Positions 16,528 to 27,148 of a stretch of 64,000 nucleotides of DNA are shown here, in pieces. Position numbers and translations under genes: made by a program. Source of the DNA: Advenella kashmirensis WT001 (lineage in GTDB: Bacteria; Pseudomonadota; Gammaproteobacteria; Burkholderiales; Burkholderiaceae_B); assembly GCF_000219915.2 (NCBI RefSeq), contig NC_017964.1:2294001-2358000 (forward strand), written 5' to 3'. The notes under the pieces are model-generated. The model did not search any database and was not told the origin of the DNA. It saw only the letters and a list, made by a program, of their open reading frames with translations. Each line of letters opens with the position of its first letter. The stretch's first letter is position 1.

Positions 16528-16549
16528 AAAGGGTAACCAAAGGGTAACC
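16528..16549. repeat. Tandem 11-mer, candidate integrase arm-type sites (right)
   Basis: AAAGGGTAACC at 16528-16538 and 16539-16549, identical in sequence and orientation to 5776-5797. The preceding CATCCA is shared too. It lies 64 bp inside the right attachment repeat. Confidence 0.55.
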
Positions 16550-16566
16550 AGCGACAGACGTAAAAA

Positions 16567-16598
16567 ATGCCCTACAAACATTAATTTGTAAGGCATTG
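16567..16598 (+). terminator. Hairpin before the right attachment site
   Basis: ATGCCCTACAAA and TTTGTAAGGCAT pair around CATTAA with one internal C/A mismatch, and TGATTTTATT follows. This is a plausible bidirectional terminator insulating the element from the tRNA gene. Confidence 0.5.
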
Positions 16599-16612
16599 AT
16601 TTTATTACTACT

Positions 16613-16662
16613 TTGGTCCCCCCGGCTGGACTCGAACCAGCGACCAAAGGATTATGAGTCCT
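16613..16662 (-). repeat. Attachment-site repeat (right copy, within tRNA-Met)
   Basis: Fifty bases identical to 5610-5659. Here they form the 3' half of the intact tRNA gene, so integration at this end leaves the tRNA functional. Confidence 0.9.
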
Positions 16663-16690
16663 CTGCTCTAACCAACTGAGCTACAGGGGG
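16614..16690 (-). tRNA. tRNA-Met (anticodon CAT)
   Basis: A 77-nt cloverleaf with encoded CCA. The acceptor stem is CCCCCTG/CGGGGGG and the D arm is GCTCAGTTGGTTAGAGC. The anticodon stem GAGGA/TCCTT carries loop CTCATAA (anticodon CAT), and the T arm is GCTGG TTCGAGT CCAGC. A CAT anticodon can mean elongator Met, initiator Met or lysidine-modified Ile2. The first pair is C-G rather than the initiator C-A mismatch, so elongator Met is favoured. Its 3' half is the integration target. Confidence 0.9.
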
Positions 16691-16701
16691 TATCCATTAT
16701 T

Positions 16702-16754
16702 TTGGCCGCCTGTCAGACTACCTTGTGTATAAAACACCTGACAAATGCGGCCAA
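16702..16754. terminator. Hairpin between rpoD and tRNA-Met
   Basis: TTGGCCGC (16702-16709) and GCGGCCAA (16747-16754) pair perfectly, with inner GTCAG/CTGAC arms. On the plus strand a T-rich stretch follows. It may end rpoD-operon transcription or mark RNA processing before the tRNA. Confidence 0.4.
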
Positions 16755-16847
16755 TTTCCGGCTTTTTTCCTGCCCACCACATTTAAATATTGCCGGTACT
16801 AGCAGCAGATATTCATACAAATCTCTGCGTACAACCCGCAAATTTAA

Positions 16848-19343
16848 TTACTGGTTTTCAAGAAAGCTTTTAAGTTTATCAGCTCTGCTTGGATGACGCA
16901 ACTTGCGCAGCGCTTTGGCTTCTATCTGACGGATCCGCTCGCGGGTCACGTCAAACTGCTTACCCACCTCTTCCAGCGTCTGATCCGAACTAATGCCGAT
17001 ACCGAAACGCATGCGCAGCACTTTGGCTTCGCGTGGCGTCAAAGAGTCGAGCACTTCCTTGAAGGCATCGCGCATGGAGCCATACAGCGCGTTGTCTGAT
17101 GGCGCCAGTGTGGCGTTGTCTTCGATGAAGTCGCCCAGATGCGAATCATCATCATCACCAATCGGCGTTTCCATGGAAATGGGCTCTTTGGCAATTTTGA
17201 GAATCTTGCGGATCTTCTCTTCCGGCATATCCATTTTCTGCGCCAGTGTTGCCGGATCGGGCTCGGTGCCTGTTTCCTGCAGAATCTGACGATTGATACG
17301 ATTCATCTTGTTGATGGTTTCAATCATATGAACCGGAATACGGATCGTGCGTGCCTGGTCGGCAATCGAGCGCGTAATGGCTTGACGAATCCACCATGTG
17401 GCGTACGTAGAAAACTTGTAGCCACGACGGTACTCGAACTTGTCCACGGCTTTCATCAGGCCTATATTGCCTTCCTGAATCAGATCAAGGAACTGCAGGC
17501 CGCGGTTGGTGTATTTCTTGGCAATAGAAATAACCAGCCGCAAGTTGGCCTCGATCATTTCGCGCTTGGCTTTCTTGGCCTTGGCTTCGCCGGTGACCAT
17601 GCGCTTGTTCACGTCTTTCAGATCTTTGAGAGGCAGAACAACGGTATTTTCCAGGTCTATCAGTTTTTGCTGAATTTCATGGATATCAGGAATGGAGCGC
17701 TCTAGCGTTTCTGCGTAGGCAGCGTTCTTGTTCACTTCATCCTGCACCCAGTTCAAATTGGTTTCCTGACCGGGGAATACTTTGATGAAGTAAGAACGTG
17801 GCATGCCGACACGATCCACGCAGGTATGCAGGATGGCGCGTTCCAGCTGGCGCACTTCCTCAACCTGGTTACGCAGCGTGTCTGCAAGGCGCTCAACCAT
17901 TTTGGCGGTAAAACGCACACCCATCAGTTCTTCAAGAATGGCTTCCTGGGCACGAATGTAGTCGGGCGTACGGTAGCCGCCTTGCTCGTAAACAGTACGC
18001 ATTTTGCCGAACCATTTTTCGACGGAATCGAATTTTTCCAGCGCCTGTTGACGCAGCATTTCCAGCTGCTTGCTGCTCATGCCGCCGGCCGGGCCGTCGT
18101 CACTCTCGTCTTCTTCCTGCACGCCTGAGCCGGCATATTCTTCGCCGTCTTCGGTGACCAGGCCATCAACGATTTCATCAATCTGCGCCTGGCCATCGCG
18201 AACGCGCTGGATGTGATTCAGAATTTCCTGAATCGTAGTCGGGCAGGCAGCAATAGCCATGACCATGTGCTTGAGGCCTTCCTCAATACGCTTGGCAATC
18301 TCGATCTCGCCTTCACGCGTCAGCAACTCGACCGTACCCATTTCGCGCATATACATGCGGACAGGGTCGGTGGTGCGACCAAAGTCGGAATCCACCGTGG
18401 TAAGCGCAGCTTCGGCTTCGTCTTCCACGTCGTCGTCGGATGATGCAACGGGTGCGTTGTCGCTCAGCAGCAGCGCTTCTGCATCAGGCGCCTGATCATA
18501 GACCGAGATGCCCATGTCGCTGAAAGTGCTGATGATGCCGTCAATGGCCTCTGCATCTACCAGATCATCGGGAAGATGGTCATTGATTTCGCCGTAGGTG
18601 AGGTAGCCCCGTTCCTTGCCCAGTTTGATGAGCAGTTTAAGACGATTGCGGCGCGCTTCCTGTTCTTCAGGCGAGACCGGGCCGCGACTTGATACCTCTT
18701 TGGCATCTTTCGCACCACGTTTGCCGCGCTTGGCCGGTTTGAAATCGGGCACCTCTTCTACTTCGCCGTCTTCAGATTCGAGAAACTCGTCATCTTCGTC
18801 ATTGCTTTTGTTTTTTGACGGACGGCCAGGCTTACGGCCTGTTCCAACCTTGGGCTTGCGTTTACCGGCTTTTTCCTGATCCAGATCGGTGTCGTCCAGA
18901 TCGAAGTCCGTGTCATCCAGGTCAGCTTTTGCCTGCACTGTTTTGGACGCAGCCGTTTTGGCCGGGGCCTTTTTGGCAGCCGGGCGGGCCGATGCCCCTT
19001 TGGCTGGCGTCTGGGCAGCGACCGTTTTTACAGTTTTGGCTTCTGCCTGCGCAGCTGTCGCCGTTTTGCTGGCCGGTGCCTTTGTCCCGGGTTTAGCCGA
19101 AGGCGCTGACTTGGTTACTTTTGCAGCAGTATCTTTCACATTCATTTCCGGTTTGGCGGCCTTACTGACTTTGCCTGAAGCCGCCGTTTTTTTCACTGAA
19201 GGACTTGCCTTGGTCTCTGCTGGCACCGTTTTGCCTTTTTTCAGGGCAGAACTGGCTGGTGCGGTGGTTTTCGAAGAAGACTTTGCGGTCACTTTCTTAA
19301 CTGCTGTCTTGGAAGGAGTTGGTTTACTACTGGATTTGGTCAT
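16848..19343 (-). CDS. rpoD: RNA polymerase sigma factor RpoD (sigma-70)
   Basis: An 831-aa primary sigma factor. Residues 1 to about 190 are a low-complexity Lys/Ala/Pro/Ser extension with an acidic segment. They are followed by region 1.1 ([26 protein letters not shown]), region 1.2 ([29 protein letters not shown]) and the non-conserved spacer. Region 2 ([39 protein letters not shown]...[10 protein letters not shown]), region 3 and region 4 ([17 protein letters not shown], [30 protein letters not shown]) complete it. ATG 19343 is chosen over the upstream TTG at 19358. Last gene of rpsU-dnaG-rpoD. Confidence 0.97.
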   Translation of the reverse strand: MTKSSSKPTPSKTAVKKVTAKSSSKTTAPASSALKKGKTVPAETKASPSVKKTAASGKVSKAAKPEMNVKDTAAKVTKSAPSAKPGTKAPASKTATAAQAEAKTVKTVAAQTPAKGASARPAAKKAPAKTAASKTVQAKADLDDTDFDLDDTDLDQEKAGKRKPKVGTGRKPGRPSKNKSNDEDDEFLESEDGEVEEVPDFKPAKRGKRGAKDAKEVSSRGPVSPEEQEARRNRLKLLIKLGKERGYLTYGEINDHLPDDLVDAEAIDGIISTFSDMGISVYDQAPDAEALLLSDNAPVASSDDDVEDEAEAALTTVDSDFGRTTDPVRMYMREMGTVELLTREGEIEIAKRIEEGLKHMVMAIAACPTTIQEILNHIQRVRDGQAQIDEIVDGLVTEDGEEYAGSGVQEEDESDDGPAGGMSSKQLEMLRQQALEKFDSVEKWFGKMRTVYEQGGYRTPDYIRAQEAILEELMGVRFTAKMVERLADTLRNQVEEVRQLERAILHTCVDRVGMPRSYFIKVFPGQETNLNWVQDEVNKNAAYAETLERSIPDIHEIQQKLIDLENTVVLPLKDLKDVNKRMVTGEAKAKKAKREMIEANLRLVISIAKKYTNRGLQFLDLIQEGNIGLMKAVDKFEYRRGYKFSTYATWWIRQAITRSIADQARTIRIPVHMIETINKMNRINRQILQETGTEPDPATLAQKMDMPEEKIRKILKIAKEPISMETPIGDDDDSHLGDFIEDNATLAPSDNALYGSMRDAFKEVLDSLTPREAKVLRMRFGIGISSDQTLEEVGKQFDVTRERIRQIEAKALRKLRHPSRADKLKSFLENQ

Positions 19344-19473
19344 AGTCAGTTCCGGCAATCTCAGATCAACACAAACAAAACAAAAACAACAAAACCACGC
19401 ACTGCTTTGCCGCTTGTTATTTTTTATTTAAGCAGCAAAAGGAGGCGCATATATAGAGACGAGCAAACTTTAC

Positions 19474-19479
19474 ATTATA
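19474..19479 (-). promoter_or_regulatory. Possible internal -10 element for rpoD
   Basis: A perfect TATAAT on the minus strand lies in the AT-rich space between dnaG and rpoD, 130 bp before the rpoD start. The -35 region is poor. Internal promoters ahead of rpoD are known in this operon in other bacteria. Confidence 0.35.
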
Positions 19480-19500
19480 CACGAGTAATTTATAAAACCC

Positions 19501-21378
19501 TTATTTTAACAATCTGATACGGGCATTGATGGCCTTGTATCGTTCGCGATCCGCTGCGGATTTCAAGCCACCGACAACCAGGTTTTCCTTATCCTGGTTC
19601 AGGCGTTCGAATTCGATTTTGCGCAGCGCATCATTCCACTCTGCGGCGGGGTCGGGTAAGGCATCCTCGTCGAAAGAGTCAATTGTCAGACCAGTCAGCA
19701 TATTGGCTATTTCGGAGCCGGGCTCGGCGCGTTGTATGAGCGCCGCAAGATGTGTTGCCTGAGTGGTCTGGGCAAATGCAATAAATTCCCTTACATAAGC
19801 AAATTGGGGCTGAACCCCAAAACTTCAAGTTGCTGGTCGGTTATTTTATGAACCAGCTCCAGATTGGAGGCCAGCAACTTGATGAGCCTGCGGGCCAGCG
19901 GCGTTACCTGGCGACCACCTCGACGGCGCCGGCACGCCCAAAACGGGCAGATGGCTTGGGCTCAAACGACGCTGGCGCTGTATCAAATGGCGAGCCAAAT
20001 GGAGAGCCATCCTGAGCTGCGCCCTGGTTTTTGGCAGGCGCATCGGGCAGTGTTTTTTGCCATTCCTGACGCTTTTGTGCCGCTTCTTCAAAACGAGCAA
20101 GATCGGTTAGCAACTCAGCCGAGGTCAATGAGACCAGCTTGGCAAAGTCATTCTCGATCTGCGTCCGAATACCCGAAGCCGGGATAGCCGAGATCAGGGG
20201 CCGGGCCTCATGCAGGCAGGCTGCCCTGCCCTCGGCTTCGTTCAGATTATGGCGCGAAGCCAGTTCTTCAAGCAGGAAGGTGGACAGCACGCGGGACTGT
20301 GCAAGCTCCTTGCGAAACGCTTCCGGGCCCAGATCGCGCACAAAGGAATCAGGATCGTGTTCATTGGGCAGAAACAGGAATCGTAAGGAGATATCGTCAC
20401 GCAAGAACGGCAAGCACACATTCAGCGCTTTCCAGGCCGCACGACGCCCCGCCCCGTCGCCATCAAAACTGAAAATGATGCGATCGCTGGTGCGCAGCAA
20501 TTTCTGGATATGGGTCGGCGTAGTAGCTGTGCCCAGCGTGGCCACCGCAAACCCGATACCCTGCTGCGCCAGACCCACTACGTCCATGTAACCCTCAACA
20601 ACAAGCACACAGCCTTCTTGCCGGATACCCTGGCGATTTTCCCACAGGCCGTACAGCTCCTGACCCTTGTTAAATACCGGGGTTTCCGGAGAATTCAGGT
20701 ATTTGGGCTCGCCCTTGCCAATGATTCGACCGCCAAAGCCGATCAGATTACCCTTCGCATTAATGATGGGAAACATGATCCGTTCACGGAAACGGTCGTA
20801 GCGGCGGCCGTCATCGGACTCAATGACCAGGCCAGCTTCGGTCAGCAATGGGTCATCGTAGTTGTCAAAAACCTGCTTTAGCCCGCTGCGATCATGGCCA
20901 GACCAGCCCAGCCCAAATAGCTTGGCAGTCTTGCCGGTAATGCCCCGCTGCTTGAGGTAGGCAATGGCATCCTGACTTTCCCTGAGCAGCGCCAGATAAC
21001 GCACCTGGCTTTCTCCAGGACCTGCTGATGCCGATTGACTTCCGCTTTTTGTTCGCGCGCACGCACCTGTTGCTGCGGGCTGCGCTGCTCTTCAGGCACG
21101 ACCATACCCACATTCGCAGCAAGAGACCGCACCGCTTCGGGAAACGAGGCCCCGGTGTGCTCCATAAGGAATGTGATGGCAGTACCATGCGCGCCGCAGC
21201 CAAAGCAGTGATAAAACTGTTTGGTGGGACTAACGGTAAAGGAAGGCGATTTTTCGTTGTGAAAGGGGCAAAGGCCGAGTAAATTCGCTCCGCCCTTTCT
21301 AAGTTGAACGTACTTGCCAACAACATCGACAACGTCGACCCGTGCCAGCAAGTCCTGAACAAAGCTGTCAGGAATCAA
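19501..21378 (-). CDS. dnaG: DNA primase DnaG (three frameshifts)
   Basis: Bridged length is about 625 aa. A zinc-binding domain (CPFHNEKSPSFTVSP...FYHCFGCG) comes first. Next are the polymerase core (GWSGHDRSGLKQVF, ERIMFPIINAKGNLIGFGGR) and TOPRIM (VVEGYMDVVGL, FSFDGDGAGRRAA). The C-terminal DnaB-binding helicase-interaction domain ends NARIRLLK. Breaks are at about 21008, 19912 and 19815, and each bridge restores conserved sequence. DnaG makes RNA primers at the replication fork. An essential gene cannot be broken three times, so these are read errors. Confidence 0.93.
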
Positions 21379-21387
21379 CTGTACACA

Positions 21388-21600
21388 TTAATACATGCGT
21401 GGAGGCAATTGCTGGCTACGGATACGTTTGTAGTGACGTTTAACCGCAGCAGCGTGCTTGCGTTTGCGCTCTGCTGTTGGTTTTTCGTAGAACTCGCGTG
21501 AGCGCAGTTCTGTCAGCAGACCGGTTTTTTCGATAGTGCGTTTGAAGCGGCGAAGCGCGGCTTCAAATGGCTCGTTCTCTTTTAAGCGTACGTTAGGCAT
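21388..21600 (-). CDS. rpsU: 30S ribosomal protein S21
   Basis: A 70-aa basic protein, [55 protein letters not shown]..., the full-length S21 pattern. It helps base-pair the mRNA Shine-Dalgarno region with 16S rRNA. It is the first gene of the conserved rpsU-dnaG-rpoD macromolecular synthesis operon, 10 bp upstream of dnaG. Confidence 0.97.
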   Translation of the reverse strand: MPNVRLKENEPFEAALRRFKRTIEKTGLLTELRSREFYEKPTAERKRKHAAAVKRHYKRIRSQQLPPRMY

Positions 21601-21669
21601 GAATTGTAGGCGTGTTCTTTAAAATTGGAAGAAAAAATCTTGGATAATCAAGGATTCTAGCACAAAAGC

Positions 21670-22212
21670 TCAGGATTGTGTACCTTTTCTTACCCAGGCT
21701 TCCAGCTGATGGGGTCGTAAACTGTCGTAATCTTCAAACGGTTGGTGGATCCACGGGTTGGTGGGCAGCTTATCGATGTAATAATCGGGCTCTGCCTTGG
21801 CGTGGCCTTTCCACCACAAAACAGCAGATCGCAGCTCTGTAATGGCAGGATATTGCGTAACCAGGTGCTCCTGGACCCGGGCAAAGGTCAGCCCGGTGTC
21901 AACCATATCATCTACCAGTAAAACCCGGCCATCGAGCGTGCCTCGCGTAATGGTGATGAATTTGGCGATATCCAGCTGCCCCTGCACGGTGCCGGCGGCT
22001 TCACGATAGCTGCTGGTGGCAAGTATGCCCAGCGGCACATCGAAAATACGGGATAGCACATCGCCGACCCGCACTCCGCCCCGTGCCAGGCACAGGATTT
22101 TGTCAAATTTCCAGCCGGATTGATGAACCACCAGCGCAAGCCGTTCGATCAACCGGTTATATTCATCCCAGCTGATCCACAAATGTTTGTCAGAATTTTC
22201 TGGCGCACTCAT
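21670..22212 (-). CDS. Phosphoribosyltransferase (xanthine/guanine PRT-like)
   Basis: A 180-aa type I PRTase. LVDDMVDTGLTF (residues about 98-109) is the PRPP-binding motif, preceded by ILCLARGGVRVGDVLSRIFDVPLG. The family salvages purine bases with PRPP. It directly follows purA (14 bp), so both purine functions are likely co-transcribed. The exact base specificity is not clear from sequence. Confidence 0.85.
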   Translation of the reverse strand: MSAPENSDKHLWISWDEYNRLIERLALVVHQSGWKFDKILCLARGGVRVGDVLSRIFDVPLGILATSSYREAAGTVQGQLDIAKFITITRGTLDGRVLLVDDMVDTGLTFARVQEHLVTQYPAITELRSAVLWWKGHAKAEPDYYIDKLPTNPWIHQPFEDYDSLRPHQLEAWVRKGTQS

Positions 22213-22225
22213 GTTCTGTTGTCCT

Positions 22226-23556
<1,331 letters not shown>

Positions 23557-23588
23557 TTATTCCTGCCGAACAAATCAGCAGGACCCGA

Positions 23589-24751
23589 TTAGTTGGTGCT
23601 TTTCAGCATCCATTGACCGTTGTCGCAAACCAGTTCACGGTCGAAAACAAATTCATCAATACTTTGCGTGGTACCCGGAAAAAACTGAACTACCACATTG
23701 CCATCCTGCCGAAGCTGGCGAATCTTTTCACCCAGCGCAGGATCGGAACTCCACGGCGCGCGCACAGCGCGGGAGGGTTCGGCCGGAGCCAGACCGGCGG
23801 AAACCTTACGCAAATCCAGGCTGAACCCGGTCGCCGCGCGAGCCCGCCCGAAGGAGGTGCCGGCATTGTCGTAGCGACCGCCGCGAACAATGGCATCGGG
23901 CCAGCCGCGGCCAAAAATGGCAAAACTGACGCCAGAGTGATAATCATAGCCCTTGACGTCAGCCAAATCTATTCCGACAGCAGTCACATCAAGCGCATCC
24001 ACCAGCGTACGCAATGCCTGCAGCGCGGCACGGATGCCCGGCAAATCGGGCAAGGCTGCAGCCGCCTCATCCAGCACCGCGACATCGCCATACAGCGATG
24101 GCAGGCGGATCAGCGCAGCAGCAATGTCGTCCGGCACCCCGGGAGTGGCTTCAAATAGCTGTCGCAAGCCGGGAACATCTTTTTCCTTGAGCAGCGACAA
24201 CACTTCGCCAGCCTGATCCTGCAGGCCTGCAGCTTCGATCAGCGCGCGCGATACCCCCGGATGATTCAGGTCCAGGCTGGCATTTTCTATACCCGCCAGG
24301 CAAGGCTGTCCAGCGCCAGCTGGATAATCTGCAAATCTGCTTCGTAGCCGGCGTAGCCATAAATTTCGGCCCCGATCTGCAGCAACTCACGATCTGCCAG
24401 CAAGCCCGAAGGACGTGCATGCAACACGCTGCCACAATAACAAAGCCGGGCCACGCCTTCACGATTGAGCAAGTGCGCGTCAATGCGTGCCACCTGCGAG
24501 GTCATGTCGGCGCGCACGCCCATGGTGCGACCGGAGAGCTGATCCACCAACTTATTGGTTTGCAGCTTAAGGTCTTGGCTGTTGCCGACAAAGAGCGAGT
24601 CGGTATATTCAACCAGCGGCGGCGCGACCAGTTCGAAACCGCAGTTTCGATACAGGTCCAGCATCGCACGACGCAGCTCTTCGATTCGGCGCGCTTCTGC
24701 GGGCAAAATATCGGATAGATGTTCAGGGAGTAGCCAGTTGCTTGTTGTCAT
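23589..24751 (-). CDS. hisZ: ATP phosphoribosyltransferase regulatory subunit HisZ (frameshifted)
   Basis: A histidyl-tRNA-synthetase-like protein of about 387 aa after bridging at about 24285. [45 protein letters not shown] and [19 protein letters not shown] are class II synthetase core motifs. [16 protein letters not shown] and [15 protein letters not shown] lie near the end. It lacks the anticodon-binding domain present in the hisS gene at 33068-34374. HisZ activates the short-form HisG in histidine biosynthesis. A terminator-like hairpin separates it from hflC. Confidence 0.92.
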
Positions 24752-24774
24752 GTCCGAAAATGGAGAAACCAAAC

Positions 24775-24808
24775 AAAAATGCGACTCGGTTGCGTAAGCA
24801 GCCGAATC
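24775..24808 (-). terminator. Intrinsic terminator after hflC
   Basis: On the minus strand GCGATTCGG and CCGAGTCGC pair (one T-G) around a 12-base loop and are followed by ATTTTTGTTT. It lies 80 bp downstream of hflC and just before hisZ. Confidence 0.7.
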
Positions 24809-24890
24809 GCATTGATAAAAGTGACTTAAAACTTACAGTATATTGTACTCTTTAATTGGCTGTAAGTCGCGCAAATGGTTCTTTTGCGAA

Positions 24891-25811
24891 TTATTGTACC
24901 GGTAGCGGCGCACGCGCTCCACCCGCAGGTGCAGCCTGTCCGCCGGCGCCAGATTGGTTGAAATAACGGAAGAAATCGGAAGCCGGATCAACAACCAGTA
25001 AATCGTTGCGGCTGCTGAAGGCGCTGCGATATGCATCCATGCTGTTATAGAAGCTGAAGAATGCCGGATCCTTGCCATAGGCTGCCGCATAAATCTCGGC
25101 CGCTTCGGCGTCGCCCTGCCCGCGCAGCACTTCGGCCTTGGCTTCGGCTTGGGCCAACTCTACACGTACCTTGCGGTCCGCTTCGGCCTGGATACGTTCC
25201 TTGTCTGCCGCGCCATTGGCGCGCAGGCTGTTGGCTTCTTCCTTACGCTCGGCCTGCATCCGGGCATAGACAGACTCGGACACCTCGGGCGAGAACTCGA
25301 TACGCTTGAGCCGGACATCTACAACTTCGATACCCAGCGGCTTGGCGCGCTGCTCAACGTTTTTCACGATCTCGTCCATTACCACGTGGCGCTCTTGCGA
25401 GATTACGTCACGAACAGTACGAGTGTTAACAGACGCATTCAGCGCGTCGCGAATTTGCGCGCCCAGACGGTTCTGGGCGGCATCAAGACGATTACCGAAA
25501 GAAATGTAATAACGCAGCGGATCAATAATGCGCCATTTGACGTAGGAGTCGATAATCAGGTTCTTCTTCTCAGAAGTCTGGATGCGCTCTGCATCGCCTG
25601 ACTCAATGGTCTGGATCCGCTTATCGAGCTTGACTACCGTTTCCAGTGGCGCAGGCCACTTGAAGTGCAGCCCGGGCTCGGACACTGTGCGCTTCCATTG
25701 CCCCAGTTTGAACACCAGGGCTGTATTGCGTTCACTCACCGTATACACCGATGAGGAAAAAAGAAATGCGGCGATGACAAAGATGACCGCCCCGAAGATT
25801 GTTTTATTCAT
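24891..25811 (-). CDS. hflC: Membrane protease modulator HflC
   Basis: A 306-aa SPFH/band-7 protein. One N-terminal membrane helix (residues 5-25) is followed by the SPFH domain (SERNTALVFKLGQWKRTVSEPGLHFKWPAPLETVVKLDKRIQT) and a long charged coiled coil (ARMQAERKEEANSLRANGAADKERIQAEADRK). With HflK it forms the large periplasmic cage around FtsH that limits its proteolysis of membrane proteins. It follows hflK by 11 bp. Confidence 0.95.
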   Translation of the reverse strand: MNKTIFGAVIFVIAAFLFSSSVYTVSERNTALVFKLGQWKRTVSEPGLHFKWPAPLETVVKLDKRIQTIESGDAERIQTSEKKNLIIDSYVKWRIIDPLRYYISFGNRLDAAQNRLGAQIRDALNASVNTRTVRDVISQERHVVMDEIVKNVEQRAKPLGIEVVDVRLKRIEFSPEVSESVYARMQAERKEEANSLRANGAADKERIQAEADRKVRVELAQAEAKAEVLRGQGDAEAAEIYAAAYGKDPAFFSFYNSMDAYRSAFSSRNDLLVVDPASDFFRYFNQSGAGGQAAPAGGARAPLPVQ

Positions 25812-25822
25812 GATGGGTCCTC

Positions 25823-27148
25823 TTACCTGCTGCGGTCAAAATTATCACGGCTCAAACGATTATCGTTGCGTGTTGCCGTGGTATTGCCGGTCGACGAAGT
25901 ATCGGTCGACGAACTTGACGAGGATGAATCACTGGCGGGCTTGCGCGGCGGCGGCCGTTGCCCGGTCTGGCCTTCGAGAATCTTGTCGATTGGCAGATAC
26001 ATCATGTTGTTGCCGTCTTTGGTATCAAGCAGCACTTTTGACGTATTTTCAAACACCTCTCGCAGCGTAGAAATATAGATCCGCTCGCGGGTCACTTCCG
26101 GCGCCTTCGCATACTCGGCCTGCACGCTTTCAAAGCGTGAGGCCAGACCTTTGGCCTGCGTTACGATTGCTTCACGATAGCCTTCTGCACTTTCAACCAA
26201 ACGCGAAGCACGACCTCGAGCCTCAGGAATGACCTTGCTGGCGTAAGCATTACCTTCGTTTTTCTGCCGCTCGTTATCCTGACCAGCCTTGATGGCGTCT
26301 TCAAATGCTGCCTGCACTTGTTCCGGGGGTTGTACGTTCTGGATCGCGACAGAAGTCACTTCAATGCCGGAACGATAGCGATTCAGAATCTGTTGCATCA
26401 GCTTCATAACGTTGTTGGCTGCTGCAGTACGAGATTCATACAGAATATTGTTCATGGACTCTTTGCCCACGATTTCGCGCATGGCGGTTTCACCAGACTG
26501 GCGTACTGCCTCAGTTGGATTGACCATAGAGAACAGGAAGTCGGCTGCAGGCGAGCGCTGTGTGGCTGCGTCGGGCGTCAGTTCGGTCTTGAGGCGGTAA
26601 TGTACTGCGAACTGCACCTCGACGATGTTTTCGTCTTCGGTGAGCATCAGCGACTCTGCCGGTACTTTGTTGTTCAGATCGTTCTTATAACCAAATGTAA
26701 AGTTGCGCACACTGGAAACATCGACCTTTTCAACACTCTGGATAGGCGTTGGCATATGCCAATGCATGCCTGGCAACACGGTAGTTTGGTAGCGACCAAA
26801 TTGTGTGACCACGCCCACATAGCCTTCGCGGACGATATAAAAGCCGCTTACCAGCCATAGCGCCAGCGCGGCAATGATGATGAACACGATACCCAGCCGT
26901 GTCACCTTTGGCGAAGGGGAAAACCCATTATTCTGCGGAGGGCGGTCGAACCCGTTATTGCCACCGCCCTGCTTTTTGCCGAAAAGGGATTTGAGCCGTT
27001 TGTTGAAATCATTCCAGACCTGATCGAGATCTGGCGGGCCGTCATTGGGCCTGCCGGGACGTTTCGATGGATCGTCGGAATTATTGTTGTTCTGGCTTCC
27101 TCGACCCCAACCCGGATCATTAAGATTAAAAAGATTAAAGAATCGCAA
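25823..27148 (-). CDS. hflK: Membrane protease modulator HflK
   Basis: A 441-aa protein. A Gly/Asn/Pro-rich cytoplasmic N-terminus (GWGRGSQNNNNSDDPSKRPGRP) is followed by a membrane helix at about residues 88-108 (IVFIIIAALALWLVSGFYIV). Then come the SPFH domain (VVTQFGRYQTTVLPGMHWHMPTPIQSVEKVDV), a coiled coil and a Pro/Ser-rich tail. It is the partner of HflC in the FtsH-regulating complex. Its start overlaps the 3' end of hflX by 14 bp, part of the hfq-hflX-hflK-hflC operon. Confidence 0.95.
   Translation of the reverse strand: MRFFNLFNLNDPGWGRGSQNNNNSDDPSKRPGRPNDGPPDLDQVWNDFNKRLKSLFGKKQGGGNNGFDRPPQNNGFSPSPKVTRLGIVFIIIAALALWLVSGFYIVREGYVGVVTQFGRYQTTVLPGMHWHMPTPIQSVEKVDVSSVRNFTFGYKNDLNNKVPAESLMLTEDENIVEVQFAVHYRLKTELTPDAATQRSPAADFLFSMVNPTEAVRQSGETAMREIVGKESMNNILYESRTAAANNVMKLMQQILNRYRSGIEVTSVAIQNVQPPEQVQAAFEDAIKAGQDNERQKNEGNAYASKVIPEARGRASRLVESAEGYREAIVTQAKGLASRFESVQAEYAKAPEVTRERIYISTLREVFENTSKVLLDTKDGNNMMYLPIDKILEGQTGQRPPPRKPASDSSSSSSSTDTSSTGNTTATRNDNRLSRDNFDRSR

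Noticed and set aside
18889..19431. Long open frame antisense to rpoD
   Set aside because: It mirrors the repetitive Ala/Lys-rich N-terminus of RpoD in a G+C-rich context; no ribosome site or recognisable protein.
19501..21378. dnaG as a genuine pseudogene
   Set aside because: The gene is essential, all domains are present when frames are joined, and the same indel pattern affects many other essential genes.
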